From positions 1 to 19,247 of the forward strand of contig URUI01000041.1 in assembly GCA_900551015.1 (NCBI GenBank): DNA of 19,247 nucleotides, given 5' to 3'. Below the pieces are notes generated by a model that saw nothing but the letters and a program-made list of their open reading frames with translations, made no database searches and was not told the DNA's origin. Shown here piece by piece: positions 8,790 through 15,145 of this stretch. A program made the position numbers and the translations under genes. Origin of the DNA: an uncultured Collinsella sp. GTDB taxonomy: Bacteria; Actinomycetota; Coriobacteriia; Coriobacteriales; Coriobacteriaceae. The first letter of the stretch is position 1, and every line of letters begins with the position of its first letter.

Positions 8790-9467
8790 TTATACCTCCA
8801 ACGGCACGATCTTGGTGCCATGGAGCTCGGAGACGCCTAGCGCCGCTGCGACCGCGTCGCGATTTGCCGTAGTGATGCCGCCGCCGGGAAGGATGGTCAA
8901 ACGATCGCCCGCATACTCGATTAAACGAGCCAGGTGATCGAAATTATCCTCGATCGACGTACCGGCCGCGCCGCCATGCGTGAGGATGCGCGTAACGCCG
9001 CAGTCGGCAAGTGTATCAATCGCATCGAGCTGAGCCTCGGGCGAAAGCTGGTCAAATGCCATGTGGAAGGTGATGTCAAGGGACTCGCGCTTGCACTCCT
9101 CGGTCGCGCAACCCGTAGCCATAACGAGGGCGCCAAGGGTGAGCTCGTCGAGCGCCCAGCCGCCGGCACAGGGCTTGCAGCAGCCAAAGACCAAGCCGTC
9201 AACGCCGGCGCTTACGGCAAGGCCCAGGTCCATCTCCATCATGCGCAGCTCGTCTTGGTTGTAATGAAAGCCACCGCCACGCGGGCGAATCATGCACATC
9301 ACTCGCGCGTCATGCTCGTGAGCATAGCTGACTGTAGCGCTGATAACACCGGCCGAGGGTGTAGTGCCACCGACGGCAAGGTTGTCGCACAGTTCAATAC
9401 GCCTTGCACCGGCATCGATAGCCGCCGGCACCCGCTCAAAGTTCTCGGCACAAAACTCGTACAGCAT
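8790..9467 (-). CDS. cutC: CutC family protein (copper homeostasis-type TIM barrel)
   Basis: The 225-residue protein matches CutC along its whole length. It has the RRIELCDNLAVGGTTPS stretch near residues 22-38, CMIRPRGGGFHYN at 58-70, ITFHMAFDQ, RILTHGG and ILPGGGI. CutC folds as a TIM barrel and was named for copper tolerance in Escherichia coli, though its enzymatic role remains uncertain. I placed the start at the ATG at 9467, preceded by GGGGG. An upstream extension in the same frame to 9677 runs through palindromic repeat DNA and is not coding. It is the first gene of a two-gene operon with the GalT-like gene. That pairing hints at a metabolic rather than purely copper-related job. No confident promoter was found in 9468-9525. 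Confidence 0.88.
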   Translation of the reverse strand: MLYEFCAENFERVPAAIDAGARRIELCDNLAVGGTTPSAGVISATVSYAHEHDARVMCMIRPRGGGFHYNQDELRMMEMDLGLAVSAGVDGLVFGCCKPCAGGWALDELTLGALVMATGCATEECKRESLDITFHMAFDQLSPEAQLDAIDTLADCGVTRILTHGGAAGTSIEDNFDHLARLIEYAGDRLTILPGGGITTANRDAVAAALGVSELHGTKIVPLEV

Positions 9468-9525
9468 AGATAGACCCCCAAAGACAGCAGATGTTTTCCG
9501 ACGGGCATTGTCACACATCCCCATG

Positions 9526-9594
9526 AAGTTGCGGTGGAATAGGGACTGTTTTGGCCTCTGGAGCCCGTATTCAGTCCCTATTTCACCGCAACTT
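9526..9594. repeat. 69-bp long-stem inverted repeat
   Basis: Arms of 23 bases (9526-9548 and 9572-9594) pair over their full length with a single G-T wobble, around a 23-base loop. Arm sequence begins AAGTTGCGGTG and ends TAGGGACTG. There is no T-run after either arm. The next palindrome begins at 9595, with no spacer. It looks like a dispersed REP/MITE-like element rather than a simple terminator; copy number is unknown. The stretch 9468-9928 contains no supportable gene. Confidence 0.7.
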
Positions 9595-9631
9595 AAAGGG
9601 GTGCTGACCGAAATGGTCAGCACCCCTTTTT
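9595..9631 (+). terminator. strong terminator-like hairpin without an upstream plus-strand gene
   Basis: A perfect 15-bp stem (9595-9609 with 9615-9629, core GGGGTGCTGACC) closes a GAAAT loop. It ends in five Ts on the plus strand, and in CCCCTTTAAG on the other. It has the form of a bidirectional intrinsic terminator. No plus-strand gene precedes it within 1.6 kb, so it may belong to the adjacent repeat elements or block antisense transcription toward the PadR operon. Confidence 0.6.
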
Positions 9632-9643
9632 GCTGTATAGAAG

Positions 9644-9699
9644 TAGTCGTTGGGGACGTTCTTAAACGACTATTCATTCAAGAACGTCCCCAACGACTA
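9644..9699. repeat. 56-bp palindromic repeat, copy 1
   Basis: Perfect 20-bp arms (9644-9663 and 9680-9699, beginning TAGTCGTTGGGGACG) flank a 16-base loop. The loop contains AACGACTA, the same eight bases that end the right arm. The left arm can therefore pair either with the far arm or with the loop. A second copy in the same orientation lies at 11223-11278 and differs at two positions. There is no T-run, so it is not a classical terminator. Confidence 0.85.
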
Positions 9700-9862
9700 T
9701 CCCGGGATGAGGCACGCTTTGGTGCGGGAAGGTAGCTGCTCAGAAATGTGGTCGAATGAGAGTTGCATCAAAGGAGCACTGGTTGGTGTTTCGCGCGATG
9801 CGTCAACCGACACTCGTCGCTATACCGGGGACAGACAGACCGGACTCCCTATACGACAACTG

Positions 9863-9891
9863 TTGACATCATATACTATGTGTCATATAGT
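9863..9891 (+). promoter_or_regulatory. consensus sigma-70 promoter of the PadR operon with operator half-sites
   Basis: The -35 is TTGACA (9863-9868), the spacer is 17 bases, and the -10 is TATAGT (9886-9891), with transcription starting near 9898. An inverted repeat TACTAT/ATAGTA (9874-9879 and 9887-9892) overlaps the spacer and -10. A palindrome AGTATACT (9903-9910) sits just downstream of the start site. This is the arrangement expected for autorepression by the PadR protein encoded next. Confidence 0.8.
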
Positions 9892-9928
9892 AGGTGTTGC
9901 ACAGTATACTACGAAAGGAGGTGTGCGG

Positions 9929-10249
9929 ATGGAGGCACAGATGAAGCGCGGCTTCCTCGAGGCCTGCGTGCTCGCGGCCGTCTCGGGCGAGGAATCCTAC
10001 GGCTATCAGATCGTGAAGGACGTGCCCGCGAGCATGGGGCTCACGGAGTCCACGCTCTATCCGTTGCTCAAGCGCCTGGAGAAAGCGGGGTGCATCACGG
10101 CGCGCTCCGCCGAGCACAACGGGCGGCTGCGAAGGTACTACCGCATCACGGAAACCGGGCATGAGCGTATCGCCGAGTTCCTCGCCGAATGGCCATCCGT
10201 GCAGGAAATCTACCGTTACGTGAAGGGAGCGCACCATGACGCGCGATGA
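9929..10249 (+). CDS. PadR family transcriptional regulator
   Basis: The 106-residue protein is a compact winged-helix PadR-type repressor. It has the family's MKRGFLEACVLAAV start, the ESYGYQI helix near residues 22-28, LTESTLYPLLKRLEKAG (recognition helix and start of the wing, about 38-54), and RLRRYYRITETG near 66-77. Length fits the short PadR subfamily whose C-terminus forms a small dimerisation helix. The ATG at 9929 follows a near-perfect AAAGGAGG at 7 bases; longer in-frame extensions upstream cross the promoter and are ruled out. The stop overlaps the next start by 14 bases. PadR-DUF1700 pairs are common in Gram-positive bacteria and act together in envelope or drug-stress responses; the specific signal here is unknown. 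Confidence 0.92.
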   Translation: MEAQMKRGFLEACVLAAVSGEESYGYQIVKDVPASMGLTESTLYPLLKRLEKAGCITARSAEHNGRLRRYYRITETGHERIAEFLAEWPSVQEIYRYVKGAHHDAR

Positions 10250-10868
10250 GTTCTTGAACCGGCTGGGCGAGCTTCTGGCCTGCCTGCCGGCAGATCAGGT
10301 AAGGGAAACGCAGGAGTTCTACGCGGAGGCCATCGCCGACCGTATGGAGGACGGCATGACGGAGGCCGAGGCTGTGGCCGCCATGGGCACGCTCGGTGAG
10401 GTCGCCGAGGCAACGCTCGACGAACTGCCCGCCGTGCCGCGCGCAATTGCGAGGACCAAGCGCAAGAGCACGGCGCTTCTATGGGCGCTCGCCATCGTGG
10501 GCTCTCCGGTATGGATTCCGCTGCTGCTCGCGTTCGTCGCCGTTGCCGCTACAGTCTACATCTGCATTTGGGTTCTTGCGCTCTGCGTGTGGATCGTGGC
10601 CGCGGCATTCGGGGGCGCGGGCGTGGTGGGGCTCCTGTTCACCGCGGACGGCATCATTATCGGGCATGTTCCGTACGTTTTAACCTCGATGGGAATGGGA
10701 TTCGTTTCCATCGGTGTGGCGCTCCTCGCGGGAGCCGGTGCCTGGACGGCGTCCAAGCAGATCGCGTGCCTCTCTGCCCTTTGGGCGAAGAAAGCCGTTT
10801 CGCCCTTCTGGAAAGATCGAGGCAATAAGAGCCGCAGGGGCGCTGAAGCGGCGCCGCTTACGGCATAG
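10236..10868 (+). CDS. DUF1700 family membrane protein
   Basis: The 210-residue protein begins with a charged helical domain (residues 1-70, MTRDEFLNRLGELLACLP, then EAEAVAAMGTLGEVAEATL) typical of DUF1700, the partner of PadR regulators. Three or four hydrophobic segments follow (about 79-104, 105-135, 147-170), then a basic C-terminal tail. It is predicted to sit in the cytoplasmic membrane. The ATG at 10236 has AAGGGAG upstream and lies inside the end of the PadR gene, so translation is coupled. Its biochemical role is unknown; the operon layout suggests a membrane sensor or modulator working with PadR. Confidence 0.88.
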   Translation: MTRDEFLNRLGELLACLPADQVRETQEFYAEAIADRMEDGMTEAEAVAAMGTLGEVAEATLDELPAVPRAIARTKRKSTALLWALAIVGSPVWIPLLLAFVAVAATVYICIWVLALCVWIVAAAFGGAGVVGLLFTADGIIIGHVPYVLTSMGMGFVSIGVALLAGAGAWTASKQIACLSALWAKKAVSPFWKDRGNKSRRGAEAAPLTA

Positions 10869-10882
10869 GAAGGAGTGCAAAC

Positions 10883-11146
10883 ATGTCCAGCGTAAAAAAG
10901 ATTTACCTTGCCGTAGCGGGTGGGCTTGTTGCCACGGGGCTCGTCCTGGCTGCTATCGGATTTGTGGCCTCCGGCTTTAACCTCGCTGTGTTCAACACAC
11001 AGATCGACCTGCGCGATGACACCATCATTCTGGGTGGTGTTGAAATAGACGACCCGACAGGGCTTCCGCTCATCGAGCAGCTTGCCGAGGTCGGCGAGAT
11101 CCATATTGGATCTGCAACGGCTGGTTCGTCTTCTCCTCGCAAATGA
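10883..11146 (+). pseudogene. truncated third gene of the PadR operon (DUF4097-like N-terminus)
   Basis: The frame gives 87 residues from an ATG with AAGGAG 7 bases upstream, 14 bases after the DUF1700 stop. It has one N-terminal membrane segment (about residues 7-33) and a short extracytoplasmic part (FNTQIDLRDDTIILGG) before it stops. In PadR-DUF1700 operons the third gene usually encodes a membrane-anchored DUF4097 beta-repeat protein of roughly 200-350 residues. This looks like its first quarter. The last few codons (SSSPRK) run into DNA that, on the other strand, resembles a different gene. So I read it as cut off by a deletion or insertion. A genuinely short protein remains possible because the start and ribosome site are intact. 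Confidence 0.6.
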
Positions 11147-11148
11147 TC

Positions 11149-11214
11149 GAGCTCGTAGCGGCCATCCCCCTTCGGGCACACCACGACGGGCGTGAGCACG
11201 CCGCGCTCGGAGCC
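11149..11214 (-). pseudogene. gene remnant resembling a ParB/Srx-fold nuclease domain
   Basis: Read on the minus strand, 11214 to 11149 encodes ERGVLTPVVVCPKGDGRYEL. This closely matches the start of ParB-type N-terminal domains (pattern GVL-P-VVRP-GDGRYEL-GERR). The expected G-x-RR motif after YEL is missing: the frame continues DHLRGED and then runs antisense into the truncated third gene. Only about 22 codons survive, with no start codon. ParB-like genes of this sort are common on plasmids and conjugative elements, so this may be debris of a departed element. The assignment rests on one short motif. Confidence 0.5.
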
Positions 11215-11222
11215 TTTTGACC

Positions 11223-11278
11223 TAGTCGTTGGGGACGTTCTTAAACGACTAGTCATTCAAGAACGTCCCCAGCGACTA
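11223..11278. repeat. 56-bp palindromic repeat, copy 2
   Basis: Same element and orientation as 9644-9699, identical at 54 of 56 positions. One change turns the loop centre into GACTAGTC. The other (A to G at 11272) makes one G-T wobble in the arms (11223-11242 with 11259-11278). It starts 8 bases beyond the ParB-like remnant, so the two copies bracket the whole PadR cassette. Confidence 0.85.
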
Positions 11279-11328
11279 CCCCAAATGTCAGAACCAAAGC
11301 AACGCCGCAGGCAGAGGACGGACAGCGA

Positions 11329-11428
11329 GCGGGCGCCAGAGCGAACAAATTGGCATGAAAAGAGGGCGGCATAGACCTTCTGGTCATGCCGCCCTCTTTG
11401 AATGACAAGTTGTCGCTCTGGTGCCCGC
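11329..11428. repeat. 100-bp nested inverted repeat around the liv terminator
   Basis: Outer arms at 11329-11348 and 11410-11428 (GCGGGCGCCAGAGCGA paired with TCGCTCTGGTGCCCGC) match with one wobble and one bulged base. They enclose the 41-base terminator hairpin at 11359-11399. If fully folded this is a long cruciform-like structure. The stretch 11279-11471 has no gene. Confidence 0.65.
11359..11399 (-). terminator. terminator of the liv operon
   Basis: A 14-bp stem (11359-11372 with 11386-11399, AAAGAGGGCGGCAT) is extended by GACC/GGTC with one bulged A and a 4-base loop. On the minus strand it ends CCCTCTTTTCATG, giving a U-run in the right place after livF. The reverse orientation also ends in CTTTG, so it may act both ways. 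Confidence 0.75.
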
Positions 11429-11440
11429 GCAGCGTCGGCC

Positions 11441-11469
11441 GGTCCGCCGTTCGGTAGAACGGCGGAACC
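11441..11469 (-). other. hairpin directly after the livF stop codon
   Basis: CCGCCGTTC (11444-11452) pairs with GAACGGCGG (11457-11465) around a 4-base loop, starting a few bases past the livF stop. No U-run follows, so it is more likely a 3' mRNA-stabilising hairpin than a terminator. Confidence 0.45.
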
Positions 11470-11471
11470 TC

Positions 11472-12185
11472 CTAGCCACCGAGATAGGCCTTGCGGACGT
11501 TATCGTCGTGCAGGAGCTCTTGGCCGGTGCCGGTCATGGTGATCTTGCCGGTCTCGAGCACGTAGCCGCGTGTGGCGATCGAGAGCGCCATCTGCGCGTT
11601 CTGCTCGACCAGAAGCACCGTGGTGCCGGCCTTGTGCAGGTCCTCGACAATCTGGAAGATCTGCTCAATCAGAATCGGCGCCAGACCCATGGAAGGTTCG
11701 TCGAGCATAAGCAGTTTGGGGTTACTCATAAGGGCGCGGCCCATAACGAGCATCTGCTGCTCGCCACCCGAAAGGGTGCCGGCGACCTGGCGACGGCGCT
11801 CCTTCAGGCGCGGGAACTGCTCGTAGACGCGCTCAAGGCCCGGAGCAACCGTGGACTTGGGCTGCGTGTAGGCGCCCATCTCCAGGTTCTCCTCGACCGT
11901 CATCTGCAAAAAGGCGCGACGGCCCTCGGGCACCTGGGCCAGGCCCTTACCAACCAGCTTATCGGCGGGCGTATGAGTAATGTCCTCGCCCATAAACTTG
12001 ATGGAGCCGGTCTTGGAGCGCAGCAGGCCCGAGACGGTCTTGAGCGTTGTGGACTTGCCGGCACCGTTCGCACCGATCAGAGCCACGATCTCGCCCTCGT
12101 TGACGTTAAAGGAGATGTCCTTGATGGCGTGGATGGCACCGTACCAGACGTTGATGTTGTAGACGGAAAGCATCGGCTCTGCCAT
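11472..12185 (-). CDS. livF: branched-chain amino acid ABC transporter ATP-binding protein LivF
   Basis: The 237-residue cytosolic ATPase is one of the two ATP-binding subunits of the high-affinity leucine/isoleucine/valine importer. It shows Walker A GANGAGKST (residues 38-46), the Q-loop region AQVPEGRRAFLQMTVEENL, the LSGGEQQ signature (138-144), Walker B LLMLDEP (158-164) and the switch region VLLVEQN. The VPEGR-x-x-F-x-x-MTVEENL segment and overall length match LivF rather than LivG. Its ATG abuts the livG stop codon directly (TAA then ATG), with GGGGGAG inside the end of livG. It is the last gene of the operon, followed by hairpins and a terminator. Confidence 0.95.
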   Translation of the reverse strand: MAEPMLSVYNINVWYGAIHAIKDISFNVNEGEIVALIGANGAGKSTTLKTVSGLLRSKTGSIKFMGEDITHTPADKLVGKGLAQVPEGRRAFLQMTVEENLEMGAYTQPKSTVAPGLERVYEQFPRLKERRRQVAGTLSGGEQQMLVMGRALMSNPKLLMLDEPSMGLAPILIEQIFQIVEDLHKAGTTVLLVEQNAQMALSIATRGYVLETGKITMTGTGQELLHDDNVRKAYLGG

Positions 12186-13046
12186 TTAGTTCTCCCCCTT
12201 ATCCTGCTTGCCCAGATACGCCTCGATAACGGCGTCGTTGTTCTGGATTTCCTCGGCCGTGCCCTTGGCGATGACCTTACCAAAGTTGAGCACGCAGATG
12301 CCCTCACAGATGTTCATAACGAGCGACATGTCGTGCTCGATAAGCATGATGGCGATGCCGAAGGTGTCACGAATCTTGACGATGTTCTCCATGAGCTCGG
12401 CGGTCTCGGACGGGTTCATGCCGGCGGCAGGCTCGTCGAGCAGCAGCAGCTTGGGGTTGGTGGCAAGCGCACGGACGATCTCCAGACGACGCTGAGCGCC
12501 GTAAGGCAGCGAGCCGGCCTGCTCATTTGCCAGATGCTCCATATCAAAGATGGACAGCAGCTCCATGGCGCGCTCGTGGGCGGCCTTCTCGTGCTTCCAA
12601 TACGTCGGCAGGCGCAGCACGCCCTCAAAGCCGGAGTAACGCTCCTGGTTATGCAGGCCGACCTTAACGTTATCCTCCACCGTCATGGTGTTAAACAGGC
12701 GGATGTTTTGGAAGGTGCGGGCAATACCCATGCGGTTGACCTGGTAGACCGACTTGCCCGAGGTGTCCTCACCGTCGAGCAGGATGGTGCCGTGCGTGGG
12801 CTGGTACACCTTGGTGAGCAGGTTGAAGACCGTGGTCTTACCGGCACCATTGGGGCCGATCAGGCCGGCGATCTCGGTCTTGCCGATAGTCAGGCTAAAG
12901 TCGTCGACTGCCTTAAGGCCACCGAACTCAATGCCCAGGTGGATGCACTCGAGCGCCGGGCGCTGGCCCAGGTCGCGATCGGGAACGATGGCGCCAGAAG
13001 GATACGGGACCATCTTGCCCTTGTTGAACTCAAATTTACTGGGCAT
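12186..13046 (-). CDS. livG: branched-chain amino acid ABC transporter ATP-binding protein LivG
   Basis: The 286-residue protein is the second ATP-binding subunit. It has Walker A GPNGAGKTT (about 64-72), FQNIRLFNTMTVEDNV, the LivG-type signature LPYGAQRRLEI in place of LSGGQ, Walker B LLLLDEPAAGMNP and the His-switch LIEHDMSLV. An extra 30 residues precede the ABC domain (MPSKFEFNKGK onward), longer than in Escherichia coli LivG. I chose the ATG at 13046, with AAGGAGG upstream; a further-upstream in-frame ATG at 13073 lies inside livM. It overlaps the livM end by 11 bases, giving coupled translation. Confidence 0.95.
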   Translation of the reverse strand: MPSKFEFNKGKMVPYPSGAIVPDRDLGQRPALECIHLGIEFGGLKAVDDFSLTIGKTEIAGLIGPNGAGKTTVFNLLTKVYQPTHGTILLDGEDTSGKSVYQVNRMGIARTFQNIRLFNTMTVEDNVKVGLHNQERYSGFEGVLRLPTYWKHEKAAHERAMELLSIFDMEHLANEQAGSLPYGAQRRLEIVRALATNPKLLLLDEPAAGMNPSETAELMENIVKIRDTFGIAIMLIEHDMSLVMNICEGICVLNFGKVIAKGTAEEIQNNDAVIEAYLGKQDKGEN

Positions 13047-14115
13047 CGGCTGCCACCTCCTTCTTGGAAGCAAAACGGTCCTTGACGCGACCGAAGAACG
13101 CCTTGAGCTGCGGGTTGTTGGTAAAGATCATGACCAGGATCAGCACGATGGCGTAGATGAGCATGCGGTAGTCCGAGAACTGACGGAGCAGCTCAGGAAG
13201 CACCGTGAGCAACGCCGCCGCGATGACGGAGCCGCGCATGTTGCCCAGACCGCCCAAGACCACGAACACCAGAATCAGAATCGACGTGTTGAAGTCGAAC
13301 TTAGTGGCGGAGAGCTGCGAGAAGTTGCCGCCGAAGAGGGCTCCGGCAGCGCCGGCGAGAGCGGCGGAAACCACGAAGGCGATCATGCGGTACTCGGTGA
13401 CGGAGATGCCTACGGACTCGGCTGCAATCTTGTTATCGCGCACGGCCATGATGGCACGGCCGGTACGGCTGCGCACCAGGTTGAGCACGATCACGAGTGC
13501 GACCATGACCAAGATGGCACCGGCAAGGAAGGTCGAGTACGTCGACACGCCCGAGGCGCCCTGGGCGCCCTTGATGATGGCGGTGCCGTCCTCGAGCAGG
13601 TGCAGGTCGTCGATCGTGGAGTTGCCCGTGATGTTAAAGATCACATGCAGGCCGTGGGAGTCGACGCCCACGATAAGGCAGGTGACGATCTCTTTGATAA
13701 TCTCGCCAAAGGCCAGCGTCACGATAGCCAGGTAATCGCCGCTCAGGCGAAGGACCGGGATGCCGATCAAGAAGCCCAGGATGGCGGCAGCGATGGCGCC
13801 GACCACGATGCTGATGACAAGACGTATCGGATCGGAGGGAACGGCACTCTCCAGCGCGACGGCGGTGACGATGCCCGTATAAGCGCCGACGCTCATAAAG
13901 CCCGCGTGGCCCAGCGACAAGTCGCCCGCGATGCCGACGACGAGGTTAAGGGAGATAGCCATGACGATATAGGCCGTGATGGGAACCAGCTGACCGGCGA
14001 TCATGCGCGGAATCATGTGGTTAGACTGCATAAAGAACACGATGGCGAACGCCACAAGGCACATGGCGTACGTAACAAAGTCGTGACGCGTCTGCTTGTC
14101 TTTAAGAAACTTCAT
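13036..14115 (-). CDS. livM: branched-chain amino acid ABC transporter permease LivM
   Basis: The 359-residue integral membrane permease has about ten hydrophobic segments. It carries LivM family marks: NLVVGIAGDLSLGHAGFMSVGAY near residue 60, a VLRLSGDYLAIVTLAFGEI segment, the cytoplasmic GRAIMAVRDNKIAAESVGI loop that contacts the ATPases, and GGLGNMRGSVIAAALL near the C-terminus. A long hydrophilic insertion (GNSTIDDLHLLEDG and onward) follows the DYLAIVTL region, as is usual in LivM. The ATG at 14115 has AGGTGA upstream. A GTG at 14124, immediately after the livH stop, is an alternative adding three residues. Confidence 0.94.
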   Translation of the reverse strand: MKFLKDKQTRHDFVTYAMCLVAFAIVFFMQSNHMIPRMIAGQLVPITAYIVMAISLNLVVGIAGDLSLGHAGFMSVGAYTGIVTAVALESAVPSDPIRLVISIVVGAIAAAILGFLIGIPVLRLSGDYLAIVTLAFGEIIKEIVTCLIVGVDSHGLHVIFNITGNSTIDDLHLLEDGTAIIKGAQGASGVSTYSTFLAGAILVMVALVIVLNLVRSRTGRAIMAVRDNKIAAESVGISVTEYRMIAFVVSAALAGAAGALFGGNFSQLSATKFDFNTSILILVFVVLGGLGNMRGSVIAAALLTVLPELLRQFSDYRMLIYAIVLILVMIFTNNPQLKAFFGRVKDRFASKKEVAADAQ

Positions 14116-14124
14116 AACGCTCAC

Positions 14125-15006
14125 CTACACCTTCTCGGGGACATACTTGCCCAAGAGGCCGGCAGGCTTGACGAGCAGGACGATGATCAAAACACCAAAG
14201 ACGATGGAGTTGGCAAGGCTCGTGGAAATATAAGCCTGTGCCATCGCCTCGATGATACCGATGAGAATGCCACCGACAAAGGCACCGGGGATGGAGCCGA
14301 TGCCACCGAAGACAGCGGCATCGAAGGCCTTGATGCCAGGCATGGCACCCGTCGTGGGCTGCAGCACCGGCGAGTAGGAGCACAGCAGCACGCCGGCGAT
14401 GGCGGCAAGGGCGGAGCCGATGGCGAACGTCATCGAGATGGTGCGGTTGACGTTGATGCCCATGAGCTGAGCGGCGGCCTTGTCCTCGGACACGGCGCGC
14501 ATGGCTTTGCCCATCTTGGTCTTGCCTGTAAAGAACATCAGGCCGGCCATGATAACCAGGCAGGCGACGATGGTGACGAGCGAGACGGCGCTTACGTTGA
14601 ACTTGGCCAAGAACTCCGGCACCTGGAAGGTGACGAGCGAAGTGAAGTTCTTGGGCGTGGCGCCCCACAGAAGCTGCGCGGCGTTCTGCAGGAAGTAAGA
14701 CACGCCGATGGCCGTGATCAGAACGGCCAGAGGGCCTGCTTGGCGCAGCGGCTTGTATGCCAGACCCTCGATGAGAACACCGAGAACCGTGCAGACCACA
14801 CAAGAGAGAATTACAGATGCCCAGCCCGGGAGGCCGAGATACGACGTGGCGCAGAACGAGACATAGGCACCGACCATGATGACGTCGCCGTGAGCGAAGT
14901 TCAGCATCTTGGCGATACCGTAGACCATGGTGTAGCCCAACGCGATGATGGCGTAGACGCTGCCCATGGACAGGCCGTTGACCAGGTATTGGATAAAGAC
15001 TGTCAT
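14125..15006 (-). CDS. livH: branched-chain amino acid ABC transporter permease LivH
   Basis: The 293-residue membrane permease has about eight hydrophobic segments. LivH hallmarks are the N-terminal YLVNGLSMGSVYAIIALGYT and YGIAKMLNFAHGDVIMVGAY, the ATPase-contact loop GKAMRAVSEDKAAAQLMGI, and the C-terminal FGGIGSIPGAFVGGILIG and LLVKPAGLLG. The ATG at 15006 is chosen because AGGGGG lies about 9 bases upstream. Earlier in-frame starts (15015, 15099) fall on or before that ribosome site. It is separated from the binding-protein gene by about 140 bases with two hairpins. Confidence 0.95.
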   Translation of the reverse strand: MTVFIQYLVNGLSMGSVYAIIALGYTMVYGIAKMLNFAHGDVIMVGAYVSFCATSYLGLPGWASVILSCVVCTVLGVLIEGLAYKPLRQAGPLAVLITAIGVSYFLQNAAQLLWGATPKNFTSLVTFQVPEFLAKFNVSAVSLVTIVACLVIMAGLMFFTGKTKMGKAMRAVSEDKAAAQLMGINVNRTISMTFAIGSALAAIAGVLLCSYSPVLQPTTGAMPGIKAFDAAVFGGIGSIPGAFVGGILIGIIEAMAQAYISTSLANSIVFGVLIIVLLVKPAGLLGKYVPEKV

Positions 15007-15052
15007 GTTCCACATCCCCCTTTCGAATAGGTTTCCAGTTGATGTATGAAAC

Positions 15053-15114
15053 AGGGACGTTACATCGTCCCTAGATACCAAGCAAGCAGGGAAGGCCAAA
15101 ACCTCCCCTGCTTG
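15053..15114 (-). promoter_or_regulatory. two hairpins between the binding-protein gene and livH
   Basis: The first (minus-strand order) has a 13-bp stem (15083-15095 with 15102-15114, core AAGCAGGG) with one G-T wobble. The second has a 7-bp stem AGGGACG/CGTCCCT (15053-15059 with 15066-15072). Neither has a strong U-run. In ABC importer operons such structures commonly protect or partly terminate the upstream message, so the binding protein is made in excess of the permease. Confidence 0.5.
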
Positions 15115-15145
15115 GGATCAAAACCGCTCTATGTAAGGCGGCCTA

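Noticed and set aside
9468..9677. N-terminal extension of CutC
   Set aside because: The extra 70 residues are translated from the palindromic repeats. CutC homology and the ribosome site begin at 9467.
9782..9866. Small frame after AAAGGAG near 9770 (about 27 codons from a TTG)
   Set aside because: It ends inside the PadR promoter -35 and has no recognisable sequence; a ribosome-site match alone is not enough.
9650..9928. N-terminal extension of the PadR protein
   Set aside because: It would cross a palindrome, the promoter and the operator. A near-perfect ribosome site precedes the ATG at 9929.
11421..13085. Plus-strand open frame of 554 codons opposite livF and livG
   Set aside because: Antisense of two clear ABC ATPases; low-complexity composition and no ribosome site.
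12754..15030. Long plus-strand open frame (758 codons) opposite livG, livM and livH
   Set aside because: It is a shadow of strongly biased GC-rich codons in the liv genes. The translation is rich in His, Asp and Gly with no family resemblance, and it crosses three well-supported genes.
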